DNA of 64,000 bases from Gonatopus flavifemur (taxonomy: Eukaryota; Arthropoda; Insecta; Hymenoptera; Dryinidae), in assembly GCA_018340375.1 (NCBI GenBank), contig JAFFJZ010000003.1, positions 22,940,001 to 23,004,000 of the forward strand, given 5' to 3'. This document shows positions 55,701 to 64,000 of this stretch, one piece after another. The position numbers were made by a program, and so were the translations under genes. Each line of letters begins with the position of its first letter. Within the stretch, counting starts at the first letter, position 1. The notes below the pieces were generated by a model. The model was given only the letters and a program-made list of their open reading frames with translations, was not told where the DNA came from and searched no databases.

Positions 55701-57148
55701 AAAACAAGTACTTTGAGAATTCAGTCCAAAAAAGGCAATGACTTTCCCAATTAGCTTCGAATTGAAATTCAAAAGAACAACGGAAGATATTGTCAAATCA
55801 GTTGACAGTGATTATGGCACTTGGTGCATTTTTGTTCGATATCAAAGTAATTCAAATCATTACCATTTTCCATTTGTTCCATCGGATAAGAAATAAATAT
55901 AAAATCAAAATTCATTTTATTGGAAGTTTTCTAATTTATCATCAACGAAGATTAAAAAATGCTGCGAAGGTTCGATAAATTATTTTACAAAACTTCAAAC
56001 TGATTGCATTCTCATTTGCGCTAGACTTTCATAAGCGTGATTTACTCTCGTGTGAATATCCATGGAAAAAAATGTTTCGCATCAATTCCGTATCATTGGT
56101 TATTCTTTATATCACATTTCACGTGTCACTTTTAATGTACCGTGCTTCACTTATGATCTTTTTCTAGAAGCACCGATAAAATTTCAGCATGTTTGCCATC
56201 TCTAGTGGAAACTTTCTGGTTGCGAATTTAATCGATTCAACGTTAAATTAACGGATTGAATGAGAATTTTCAATTTCTGTAAGAATATTTGGGGAATAAT
56301 GGAAACTAAATGAGTGGAAATAATTCCTAGGTCTCTTTCTTCTTTAATGGTAATTTGTAGAGCGATCGATCGTTTTATAACAAAATAACGAAATAATTTG
56401 TTGCTCATTTTTGTTTGCGGTGAACAAATGGTTCATGTACATATTCTCTCAACGAACAAACAGAGTTGTATTTGTTTTGGATATTTGCCATCCAATACTT
56501 AGGAATGATTCATCAGATCCATGAGCAACCTACACAGTTTCTGATGCCACGAACGAGTCTCATTGGAACACGTACCACTGTAATTGCCTCACTTATCGGT
56601 GAATCGAATGATTCATTTCTAATAACGACAGGGAATAATCACGTAAGGAGCGATGGAATCAATTTACTAAACAAACAATCTTTTCAGATTGATCCTCAGT
56701 TGGTTTACTTGAAAGAAGGAACGTCGAAAATGTTAATGTATCAATATTTTATTGTCTTGTATTTATGGAATTATACGGAAATCACTTTTGGTGTGAAAAC
56801 GTAGGTAATGAGAAAGCAGTTACAAATTTTCTATTCATTTAATGTGGAATGCTTAATCTGAAATAAATGTGTATCGTGCAGAGTAAAAATTTCGAACCGA
56901 ATAAAATTCATTTACTCCTTGTTTCATGTCCAAACAATAGAATTCTTGAATGCTTTTGGAACCAATACACATATATATATATATATATTTTTTTTTCATT
57001 TTGTAGAGGAACTGGGAATTATTTTATCAATAATTCTTGAAAAGTAGAAGAAAGGGTTTCAGTATGGAAAAAAAAAGGAAGAAAAGTAGACTTACTTGTA
57101 CTGCGAGGTCGAAGTCTTTTTTATCGATGGCGCCACTTTGATTGACAT
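37604..57148 (-). CDS. Calexcitin (EF-hand calcium-binding protein), 5' end missing
   Basis: Calexcitin is a cytosolic calcium sensor of the sarcoplasmic calcium-binding protein group, best known from invertebrate neurons and muscle. Five exons are visible, in coding order: 57096-57148, 47291-47410, 43463-43577, 38728-38825, 37604-37711 (494 nt, about 164 residues), with all phases consistent. EF-hand loops: [26 protein letters not shown] and [12 protein letters not shown], each with the expected acidic positions. The protein ends [13 protein letters not shown], the conserved calexcitin C-terminus. About 24 N-terminal residues (the basic DFRKKKLL helix in relatives) are not found between 57149 and 64000, so the first exon probably lies outside the window. 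Introns of 1.0, 4.6, 3.7 and 9.7 kb are filled with transposons and AT-rich sequence. Confidence 0.93.
38728..38825 (-). CDS. Calexcitin exon with EF-hand 3
   Basis: Acceptor GTCAACAG|GTGACG, donor GTG|GTGAGT. Completes the [12 protein letters not shown] loop started in the previous exon. Confidence 0.92.
40144..40560. repeat. GAGTGAAATTTCACTC array
   Basis: Repeated GAGTGA and TCACTC units in both orientations (for example 40200-40510), the same architecture as the foldback elements, but no clear termini were found. Confidence 0.55.
43463..43577 (-). CDS. Calexcitin exon, EF-hand 2 end to EF-hand 3 start
   Basis: Acceptor ATGTTTCAG|ATTAGT, donor TCGG|GTAAGG. Encodes [18 protein letters not shown] and [10 protein letters not shown]. 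Confidence 0.93.
43875..44510. mobile_element. Foldback element II, GTTACGTAAC-array body
   Basis: 636 bp. Termini CCCAGTGAACACAGTTACG and GTAACATTTACATATGGTG...CACTGGG, with the non-palindromic duplication AC. Interior is GTTACGTAAC, TACATAAC and ACATGTGACTC units. Confidence 0.8.
47291..47410 (-). CDS. Calexcitin exon with EF-hand 2 start
   Basis: 40 codons, phase 0 at both ends; acceptor TGTTCACAG|CGAATT, donor CAA|GTAAAT. Encodes RICDSRRW ... [20 protein letters not shown]. Confidence 0.93.
47667..47871. mobile_element. Foldback element KK, CACTGTAAAAAATG tips
   Basis: 205 bp. Termini CACTGTAAAAAATGG and CATTTTTTACAGTG with the non-palindromic duplication TT. The body includes GGTGGA/TCCACC and GAAAAATGAGGG blocks. 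Confidence 0.75.
48295..48492. mobile_element. Foldback element, CACTGAAAGAATTTC tips
   Basis: Tips CACTGAAAGAATTTC and AAAATTCTTTCAGTG; flanks TA and CA do not match. Body shows ATTACTGT / ACGGTAAT. Confidence 0.6.
50706..51030. repeat. Inverted repeat, CCACCG/CGGTGG family
   Basis: Tips CCCGTACAGCACAACCACCG and CGGTGGTTGTGCTGTACTGGG; the inside repeats CTCCACC-type blocks. Flanking dinucleotides GA and AG do not match. GC-rich compared with surroundings. Confidence 0.65.
51790..52163. repeat. Long inverted repeat
   Basis: Outer arms near AAAGTCCTAAGAAATCC / GGATTTCTTGGGACTTT and inner arms AAAACGTTCTGGGCCGTAC / GTACAGCCCAGAACGTTTT. The inner CTTGGAAT block is present twice in the right half. 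Confidence 0.65.
52652..53709. mobile_element. Foldback element NN, AATATTCT-array body
   Basis: 1058 bp. Termini CCCAGATAGCACACAATGTC and GACATTCTGTGCTATGTGGG with the non-palindromic duplication TG. Both ends are arrays of GAGAATATTCTC-like units; another foldback element sits inside at 52977-53181. Confidence 0.8.
52977..53181. mobile_element. Nested foldback element, AATATTGCAGCA body
   Basis: 205 bp. Termini CCCACTGAGCATTTCCGTTA and TAACGGAAATGCTCAGTGGG with the non-palindromic duplication AA. Confidence 0.8.
53710..57095. other. Calexcitin intron, mostly AT-rich
   Basis: No coding exon found. Contains a decayed GGCCGCTGATGG hairpin copy at about 54924-55043 and an (AT)n run near 56971-56990. 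Open frames such as 56466-56804 match nothing I recognise. Confidence 0.45.
57096..57148 (-). CDS. Calexcitin exon with EF-hand 1
   Basis: 53 nt, acceptor TCTTTTGTAG|ATGTCA, donor CAA|GTAAGT. Encodes [17 protein letters not shown]; the loop's first Asp codon is split with the missing upstream exon. Confidence 0.9.
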
Positions 57149-57193
57149 CTACAAAAGAAAACAAATTTGCATTAGACGATATTCAAATGTATA

Positions 57194-57492
57194 CAGGGTG
57201 TCCCAGAATTCGCGGATCGGATTTCACAGGTATATTCTGCATCTAAAATGAAAAAAATTTTCCGATGCTTAGTTTTGGAGATATAAGCATTTTTAGATTT
57301 TTTTTCAAATCCAAATCATTCAAAAACACTGTATGCTACATACTTGAGCTTAACACCATTCGATTAGTTGGAAAACGGCGGATCTATAGAAAAAAAATTA
57401 AACTATTTTATCATTGATAGTTCCGGAGCTATAGCGATTTTAGCTGCAGAATATACCTGTGAAATTCGATCCGCGAATTCTGGAACACCCTG
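57194..57492. mobile_element. MITE with CAGGGTGTCCC tips
   Basis: 299 bp, TIRs CAGGGTGTCCCAGAATTCGC and complement (GCGAATTCTGGAACACCCTG), flanked by TA; probably Tc1/mariner-related. It lies 45 bp upstream of the EF-hand 1 exon. Confidence 0.75.
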
Positions 57493-57799
57493 TATATCTA
57501 ACTAACCAATGACAAAGGAATTTTCATTGATTGTGTGGATTGATTAGAATTTGATATGAAAAGAAGTAATAGATAATCGAATCTAATGATTCACTAAAAT
57601 ATATCATTGATTGTTATGCCACGATTGATACAAATTTGTATCAAGTTCTTGTTTTTTCGCCAAACGATAACAATGTTGTCTTTTCAAAATCTTTTCCTTG
57701 AGATAAAATTCTGCACAATGAAGACTTCATATGGGTTACAATGTGATCAGAGTTGCTACCTCGGAATAAGAACAAAATGTGTGCATTCCCAAATGGAAA

Positions 57800-59460
57800 G
57801 ATGGGCCAATACTGGCTGAGTACTGTTGCCAGTACTGGCGAATGCACTCTCACCGTTACAGAGCCAGTTGAATTAACGATACTGACCCGGATTAGGAATG
57901 ACAACACCGTTGAACGTAAGGGCCAGAATAACATCTACCGCTGTGTCAGGACTGGTTTTTTATGAGGGATCTCTGGCGCTTCAAAAGGACCAGTTGTTTT
58001 GCCAGAGCTAATTAAGAGATTGGAATACATTTTCCTCAGTATTGTTAACGAAGAAAGGCATTTTGAAAGTGACGCCTTGCAAGTACACCTAATGAGAATT
58101 GAACCCAGGTTCCTGTGAGTGGAAAACCCGAGTCTCTATCAAATCAGCCAATCTCCAATGTGTTGTATTCTATGTTGTTATGAAGTCTGGCTTAGTACTG
58201 GCGTATCTCTGTATCACTAAAACAGCCGTATTCCTACACTGTGAAAAATAATCGAAATTTTCCTATACGCAGCAATCGGAACCAATTTCTCATGAATTGA
58301 CCTAAAAATTTCAAACTTTATGGAATTTTTACTATCATCTTTTAGCAAATTTCCAATGAAATACGGGAAATTCCTAACGTATGTATGTATCAACTACTCC
58401 CGAATATTTATGCAAAGTTTCCCATATAAATTTTTTACAGTGTAAACCGTTGATTGGAACTTCACCCCCCATTGATTCCGTAGTGAGATAAAGTTGTATC
58501 AATACTGGCATAGTGTAGTTCTTTTACGGTATTCTACGTCATTATAGAGTCTGGTTTAGTACTGGCAGATCTCGATCTCATTGAAACAGCCTTATTCCTA
58601 GACCGTTAGTTGGAACTCCGTTCCTCTATCGATTCCGTAGTAAGAAAGAGTTGTATCAATACTAGTACAGTCTCATACCTTTTCAGTGATGTACACTGAC
58701 ACCTTTGGTTTGGTACTGGCACTGTGTTGTTACACAAAAAGAAATATGTCGTTACGAACTTAATTTTACCTCAAATTCACTACTGATTCCGTGGTAAGAC
58801 AACGTTGCACCGGTGCTGGTAGTATGTTGTCTTTTCGTGTATTCCGCAGCGTTATCAGTTCTGGTTCACTACTGGCCCAGTCTCGTCTTACGAAAGCAAC
58901 TGTACAACTACAGAATGAATTTGGTTTCTGATCTCTTACCAACTCAGTATTAGGAGAACGTTGTAGCAATACCGTTAGAGTATCATTTAATTAGTGCTGG
59001 CTCAGTTCTGACATAGCCTGGGTCTATTGAAATAAAGTTGATTTGGATTCTGATTCACAACCGATTTTGTAGTGAGACAATGTTGTATGAATACTAGCTC
59101 GTACAAGGTTGCCAACTCTAGTTTGATACTGGGACAGTTTCGTTTTCCTAAAACTTGAGTGAAGATTGAGTACTGGCGCAGAACTGTCTGTCTACGGGAA
59201 CCAATACTTTTTGAAATCCGTCCAACGATTGGTGTCAGTTGAGAAACAGTAATGACCCTGTATGGAAATCGTTGTTTCTGTCGGATTCCGGCAAATACAA
59301 CCTTGCCAATACTGCGCCTCTTGACAACTCTGGTAATTTCCACATGGGCACTATGGAGTTCGTTGAGGTGGTTAACGCGGTGCTTACCCTGACTACTAAT
59401 GAGTTGCAACAACTACTCAACCACGGCTCGAAAGCCGAGTAAGGCAGATCGAGGCAAATC
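57800..59460. repeat. CCAGTACTGGC-array region
   Basis: Many scattered units of CCAGTACTGG, AGTACTGGC and CAATACTGG in both orientations, interrupted at 58237-58442. Short open frames here are repeat translation. Similar units occur at 39480-39830 and 45970-46190. Confidence 0.6.
58237..58442. mobile_element. Foldback element QQ, CACTGTGAAAAATAATCG tip
   Basis: 206 bp. Termini CACTGTGAAAAAT and ATTTTTTACAGTG flanked by TA. Nested in the CCAGTACTGG array. Confidence 0.65.
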
Positions 59461-59759
59461 GAATCACAAGGTGAATCTGATTAGAATCAGCATATTGGCT
59501 GTTTTTGATTTTTTTATTGTTAATTACACTCTCTTCACGTGTCAGTTGCTTACATAATCTCACCACCCACTGGAGAAAAAGATAACACGACCGTAAAACA
59601 CATCATTTAGTCCTGGGCAATGATACAAGTTGTAGTTTCGTGCGCATGAAGGAGAATTTTATCATTGATATACACGGGAAGAATATCATCTTATAAATTA
59701 CACTGGTCAAAATTGAGGCGGTAGCTATAAGAAGGGCACATTTTTCCATCCTCCTCAGC

Positions 59760-60259
59760 AGAAATCACTCTAGTAATTCTCTAGGCCCTGCGACACCTCA
59801 CCAGCACGATGTAAGAAGAATAGGTGTGTTATCTTTTGTATGTGTTGTGGGATTTTTCTGTCCTAGTTCTTGATTTTGCCACTACGAAATTCGAGTAGCT
59901 AAGGCCAAAAAAAAGCGGTGAATTCAAATTAGATGTTAGAAATACTAATCCAAATTGATCAAGACAGAAATTAAAATCGTATTATAAGACATAACATTTA
60001 CAGAGGGAAGTTATTTTTCATTTAAACTTGATTTTATTTTAAAAAATCGAAATTTATCTGGCCTTCACGACACTTTCGCCAACTGGTGGCGAAATTGGAA
60101 CTAGGACAAAGCCTGCATCAAAAAATGTTCACACCGACAGGGAAGATAACACACCTATTCTTCTTACATCGTGCTCACCAGGCACTTGTGAGGGACTTGC
60201 GGGGCCTCGCGAGGCCTTGTAATCGCCTGGAGAACGACTAGAGCGATTTCTACTAGGGC
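59760..60259. repeat. Long inverted repeat
   Basis: Arms contain CACGATGTAAGAAGAATAGG and complement, then GTGTGTTATCTT / AAGATAACACAC; outside these CTAGTAATTCTC and GCGATTTCTACTAG mirror weakly. Probably two nested elements. Confidence 0.6.
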
Positions 60260-61819
60260 TACACATTACTTTTCATTTCAACAATCAAATTCACATCGTT
60301 GTCATTCCATCAAAGATTTAAATCTCCACCAAAAATTGAGCATTTTTTCGAACTATTCAGTCTAACGAATAAAGAACTTCGTTCCAATTCGATTTTTTTC
60401 TTCAATGTATAACTGCATTACACAGTAAGAAGTCGAATTGAATGTGGCTGCATGTTACTCGAAAACTTGATTGAAATTCAGCCTTTTCCATTGTCTTGGC
60501 ATTTGTTTTCGGTGCTGAATTTCAGGTGAAACAGGGCTAGTTTTGGCTGCATCTTAAAATCAGCTAATATTCAGGATGAAAGTTAGTTTGACTTTTTATA
60601 GTGAATATAAAAACATTGATGATCTTCAAGAAATTCTATAGATATAATCATTTAAATACATCATACACAATTAATTGTAAATCATTGTGAAAGATCCGTT
60701 AAATTCAGCATCTGATTTGTTTTCTAATTATCGACATTTCCTTTCGCTTGCGTGTGTTTTTTTGTACTCTCAAGTACCTGACAAATTCCAACCACGCGAA
60801 TACCACCAATTCATTCCAAGCAATTATACCGCGCGGAATTACCGAGATAACATCCTGTGTAACAAGAGTTGCAGGCGAAACCTCATCTCCCCCCGTCGTT
60901 AACAGACCAGAAATGCGCTACAACTGTGATACGTATACCTGTAGTGTGTCTTTGTTGATTTCTTCGTTATTTTTTCATTCATTTATACTAGTCGGGTAAC
61001 CTTGTATACTTCATTGAACTTTCAAAACCAAGCGAAATGAATGCATTAAGTTCACCGCCAATTTTGTGACAAATATTTTACGTTCATATCAAGCTTGGGC
61101 AGAACACATTTGCATAGAATTGTTCGATGAAGAAAACTCGATCCGCTGATGCAGACCTGAGAGGATTGAAAATCAAATTATCAAACCTAGTTTCATTTTT
61201 GTTCTTCGGTATGACTCTGACAGATGTTTCCAATGATCTAAACGAACCGCTACGGTTCGTGTATAGATATGCAAAATCAGCTACGCTATCACACGGTAAT
61301 CGAAAACTTCATTAGTGTTCTCATTTGGATTACGTTTGTTGCAAGTCGAGTGGATGGGATCATTATGTTTTTACATGCAGGGGTTTTATACGCTTGTGGG
61401 TTTGTTGATTGTTTTCTTTTGGTACCATCCATTGTGAATTATTTAGTACTTTTGGTTGAGAATTCTTCTGAGAGCTAAAGATATATTTTTACTCCTATAG
61501 GATTATAATCAATTCATCATCACCCTAGTGACAATCAGCACATGGAGCGACATGGAAGAGTCAAAAAAGCAGCATCTAAGCGGGAAAGAAGCGGATATTG
61601 AAACGTTTTGACACTTCATTCGTTTCAACATTCGTTTTATGTGTTCCAACATTCGCTTTCCACGAGCGGAAATTTTCACCAGGGCATACACGGAAAAAAT
61701 ATTGTCATCATCACTTTTCAGTTTTGTTACCATAGCCATACACAATATGCTCAAAGGAAGAAGTTTATTGGTTATTGGTTATAAATGACTGAGGCACATT
61801 TATGCGTATACCACAAGTA
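60260..61819. other. Calexcitin intron, no gene recognised
   Basis: AT-rich sequence with open frames of up to 83 codons that match no family I know. An unpaired CACGGAAAAAATATTG tip is at 61689. Confidence 0.4.
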
Positions 61820-62120
61820 CACGGAAAGACCGGGTCTATTAATATTTAGAAAAATGACTGTCAATTTAGGGAACAGGAGGATCGCTGAAAAATATTCGTA
61901 GTGAGTCTACTAAAAGTTCGTAGTCGATGTATTAACAATTGACAGTTTCACTGTGAAAAATACCAATGAAACTATATCATCTGTTAATATTTTGACTAAG
62001 AATTTTTGGTAGACTCACTACAAATATTTTTCAGCGATCCTCTTTTTCCCTCAACTGACAGTCATTTTTCCAAACGTTGATAAATTCTTTCTCAATATTA
62101 ATAGACCCAGTCTTTCCATG
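61820..62120. mobile_element. Foldback element RR, CACGGAAAGACCGGG tip
   Basis: 301 bp. Termini CACGGAAAGAC and GTCTTTCCATG flanked by TA; arms GGATCGCTGAAAAATATT / AATATTTTTCAGCGATCC. Confidence 0.75.
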
Positions 62121-62263
62121 TATGAAACCGGAATTTCCCTATCAGTTTAGGGACCCTAAGACCACTTCTTCAGCACCATCATCTCCCCCTCACAGCTGAT
62201 GAAGATATTCAACGCAGAACAATAGAAGTTCTGTACACCCGTCATTGTTATATAATCTTAAAA

Positions 62264-63191
62264 ATGTCGAGTTTTGTGCCTGCAAACTACGATCTGCGGC
62301 CGGCATTGGTTTTTTGTTATCATTTGGAGAAAACTGCTGCAGAATCACATCGAGTGCTTGTCAAAGCTTACGGTGAACATACCCTTGGTACAACCCAGTG
62401 TTTCGAGGGGTTCAAAAAATGTCAAAGTGGTGATTCCGACGTGAGAAACGAAGGGCGTGGGAAACCATCGAAGAAGTTCGCAGACGACAAATTACAAGCC
62501 TTATTGGATGAAGATAATGCTCAAACTCAACAAGAATTCGCGGATCAACCGAATGTGACGCAGAAAGCCGTCTCCATTCGGTTGAAGGCCATGGAAAAGA
62601 TTCGGAAGGTGGGAAAATGGGTTCCGCATTGAACCACTTGTGAAATGCTGTTCGACAGATACAAAAGAAAGTCATGTTCCCATCGAATTGGGACAGGTGA
62701 TGAAAGATGGATATATTATGAATCTAGGCGAACCATCGACATCCACTGCAAGACGAAATCGTTTTGGGAAGAAGACAATGCTCTGTGTTTGGTGGGATCA
62801 GAAGGGTGTAATCTACTATGAGCTGCTAAAACCTGGGCAAATCATCAACACTGATCGCTACCAACGGCAAATGATCGAATTGAATCACGCATTGCGTGAA
62901 AAACGAGGGGAATATGGAAAAAGGCAACACAAAGTCATCTTGCTCCACGATAATGTTCCATCACACACAGCGAAACGGGTCAGGGAAACGATGGCTCCGT
63001 CCGATTATCATCCGTTCGCATCAATGAGACACGCTCTCGCTGAACAACGCTTCAATTCGTATGAAAATGTAGGAGAATGGCTCGATAACTGGTTCGCTTC
63101 AAAAGAGGAACTGTTTTTTTGGCGTGGCATTCATAAACTGCCGGAAAGGCGGGAAAAATGTATAAAGAGCAATGGAGATTATTTCGAATAA
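62264..63191 (+). pseudogene. mariner transposase relic
   Basis: The N-terminal half (62264-62632) has the mariner helix-turn-helix region and ends at a TGA. The same frame continues with YKRKSCSHRIGTGDERWIYY, which holds the first catalytic Asp, then shifts by one into the frame 62640-63191. That part has LLHDNVPSHTAK (second Asp), APSDYH (third Asp) and the typical GIHKLPERREK ... DYFE end. About 19 residues between the second and third Asp are missing compared with intact mariners, so the D-D34-D spacing is broken. A stop, a frameshift and a deletion make it inactive. Terminal repeats were not identified. Confidence 0.9.
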
Positions 63192-64000
63192 AATATTTTT
63201 CATCATTTTCAAATAATTGTGTGATTTTTACGAAAAAAATTCCGCTTGGCTGCAGGTTGGGCCAACCTAGGCGTCCTGATTTTAATTCAGCCCCTGATTT
63301 GGTTACCCTCATAGGGCCTAAACAGGATTGTCACGCACACATCTCCAGGGTCTGCATAGTATTCCCAACCCAGGCTTATGTAGGACACCCATGATGCAGC
63401 CAATGCGGGCGCTGAAACTAATACCTTTGAACGGATAATAAATTGTTGGGAATATTATCAAATTGAATAAATATTGTTAGGAGAGAATCCCAGGTGGAAA
63501 CTTTCATTCTTCTCGATCGACCAATCATTAAGGGAAGGAAAAGAAATACCTTAATGCCAACACGCCATTGTTGTAATATTCATTTTTATTTATAAACAGA
63601 GTTCCGTTTTGTGCCCATTAGTTAATCTCGAGTCTTTCTTAAAGTGTTAGAAAAACAGCCTATTCTAATTGTATCTTATGATCTGCTCACAAACACTCAA
63701 TTACGTGAACCTTGAATCATATATTCTCCATACTACGTTGCGCAATTCTCATATGATCACGAATATAATCATTAAACCGAGCTTCCATGTGATCTTATAG
63801 TAATAATAGCCGGAGGTGGAGTATGCTCATCATGGAATTCAGGTGTTCAGTGAACGATATCAATATCATCAGATGTTCGAAGACAAAGTATATCTTTCCT
63901 CATTCGGTTACAAGTACGTCATAAATTTGGTGTGCGCTATTAAAATCTAGTACACGCAAACAATATCTTTATGATAAGGAACATGTTTCAGGAAAAAAAT
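63192..64000. other. Calexcitin intron continuing past the window
   Basis: No exon recognised. Short palindromic blocks such as GGTTGGGCCAACCTAGG at 63256-63272 suggest another decayed foldback element. Confidence 0.4.

Noticed and set aside
57607..57965. Several open frames of 70-97 codons
   Set aside because: They lie in the CCAGTACTGG repeat region and overlap one another on both strands without any recognised domain.
62264..63191. Active mariner transposase
   Set aside because: In-frame TGA, a frameshift and loss of about 19 residues between the second and third catalytic Asp.

Overview
The window is AT-rich eukaryotic nuclear DNA from an insect, most likely a hymenopteran and possibly a parasitoid wasp. 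Support for this is: split genes with GT-AG introns, an insect-type calexcitin, a secreted M13 metallopeptidase, mariner and hAT relics, and a very dense load of short inverted-repeat transposons. The order and lifestyle are inferences; insect is firm. No rRNA, CRISPR array or prokaryotic feature is present.

Two real genes were assembled exon by exon, both on the minus strand. (1) 4961-27013: a 16-exon neprilysin-like M13 zinc metallopeptidase of 817 codons plus stop. Every splice phase agrees, the catalytic residues are all present (HELNH, NAWY, ENIAD, and a C-terminal His/Arg pair six residues apart), and the short first exon looks like a signal peptide rather than a membrane anchor. (2) 37604-57148 and beyond: five exons of calexcitin (EF-hand calcium sensor), complete at the C-terminus. 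The roughly 24 N-terminal codons are not found and probably lie beyond position 64000. The introns are up to about 10 kb and filled with transposons.

The rest is mostly mobile DNA. At 1142-3088 a decayed hAT transposase is interrupted by two unrelated foldback elements. At 62264-63191 a mariner transposase relic lies in the first visible calexcitin intron. Classical MITEs with 8-bp (hAT-like), 9-bp (Mutator-like), TTA (PIF/Harbinger-like) and TA duplications are scattered through both genes.

The most striking pattern is a set of at least 25 foldback elements with termini CCC...GGG or CAC...GTG, nearly all flanked by a matching 2-bp direct repeat. Each element or family has its own body, built from a degenerate array of one short, mostly self-complementary motif (for example AAGATATCTT, AGATCT, GTTACGTAAC, CGAACGTTCG, AAGAATTC, TTCAGAGA). 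The 2-bp duplication is independently supported because removing two of these elements, each with one duplication copy, rejoins one hAT reading frame. I infer a shared non-autonomous transposon lineage with a common tip and interchangeable bodies, perhaps related to the CACTA/Mirage/Chapaev group.

Layout: 1-4884 hAT relic and elements; 4961-27013 peptidase gene with TE-filled introns, including a 4.1-kb long-TIR element at 22018-26151; 27014-37603 intergenic TE cluster and an AT-rich stretch; 37604-64000 calexcitin exons separated by very long introns.
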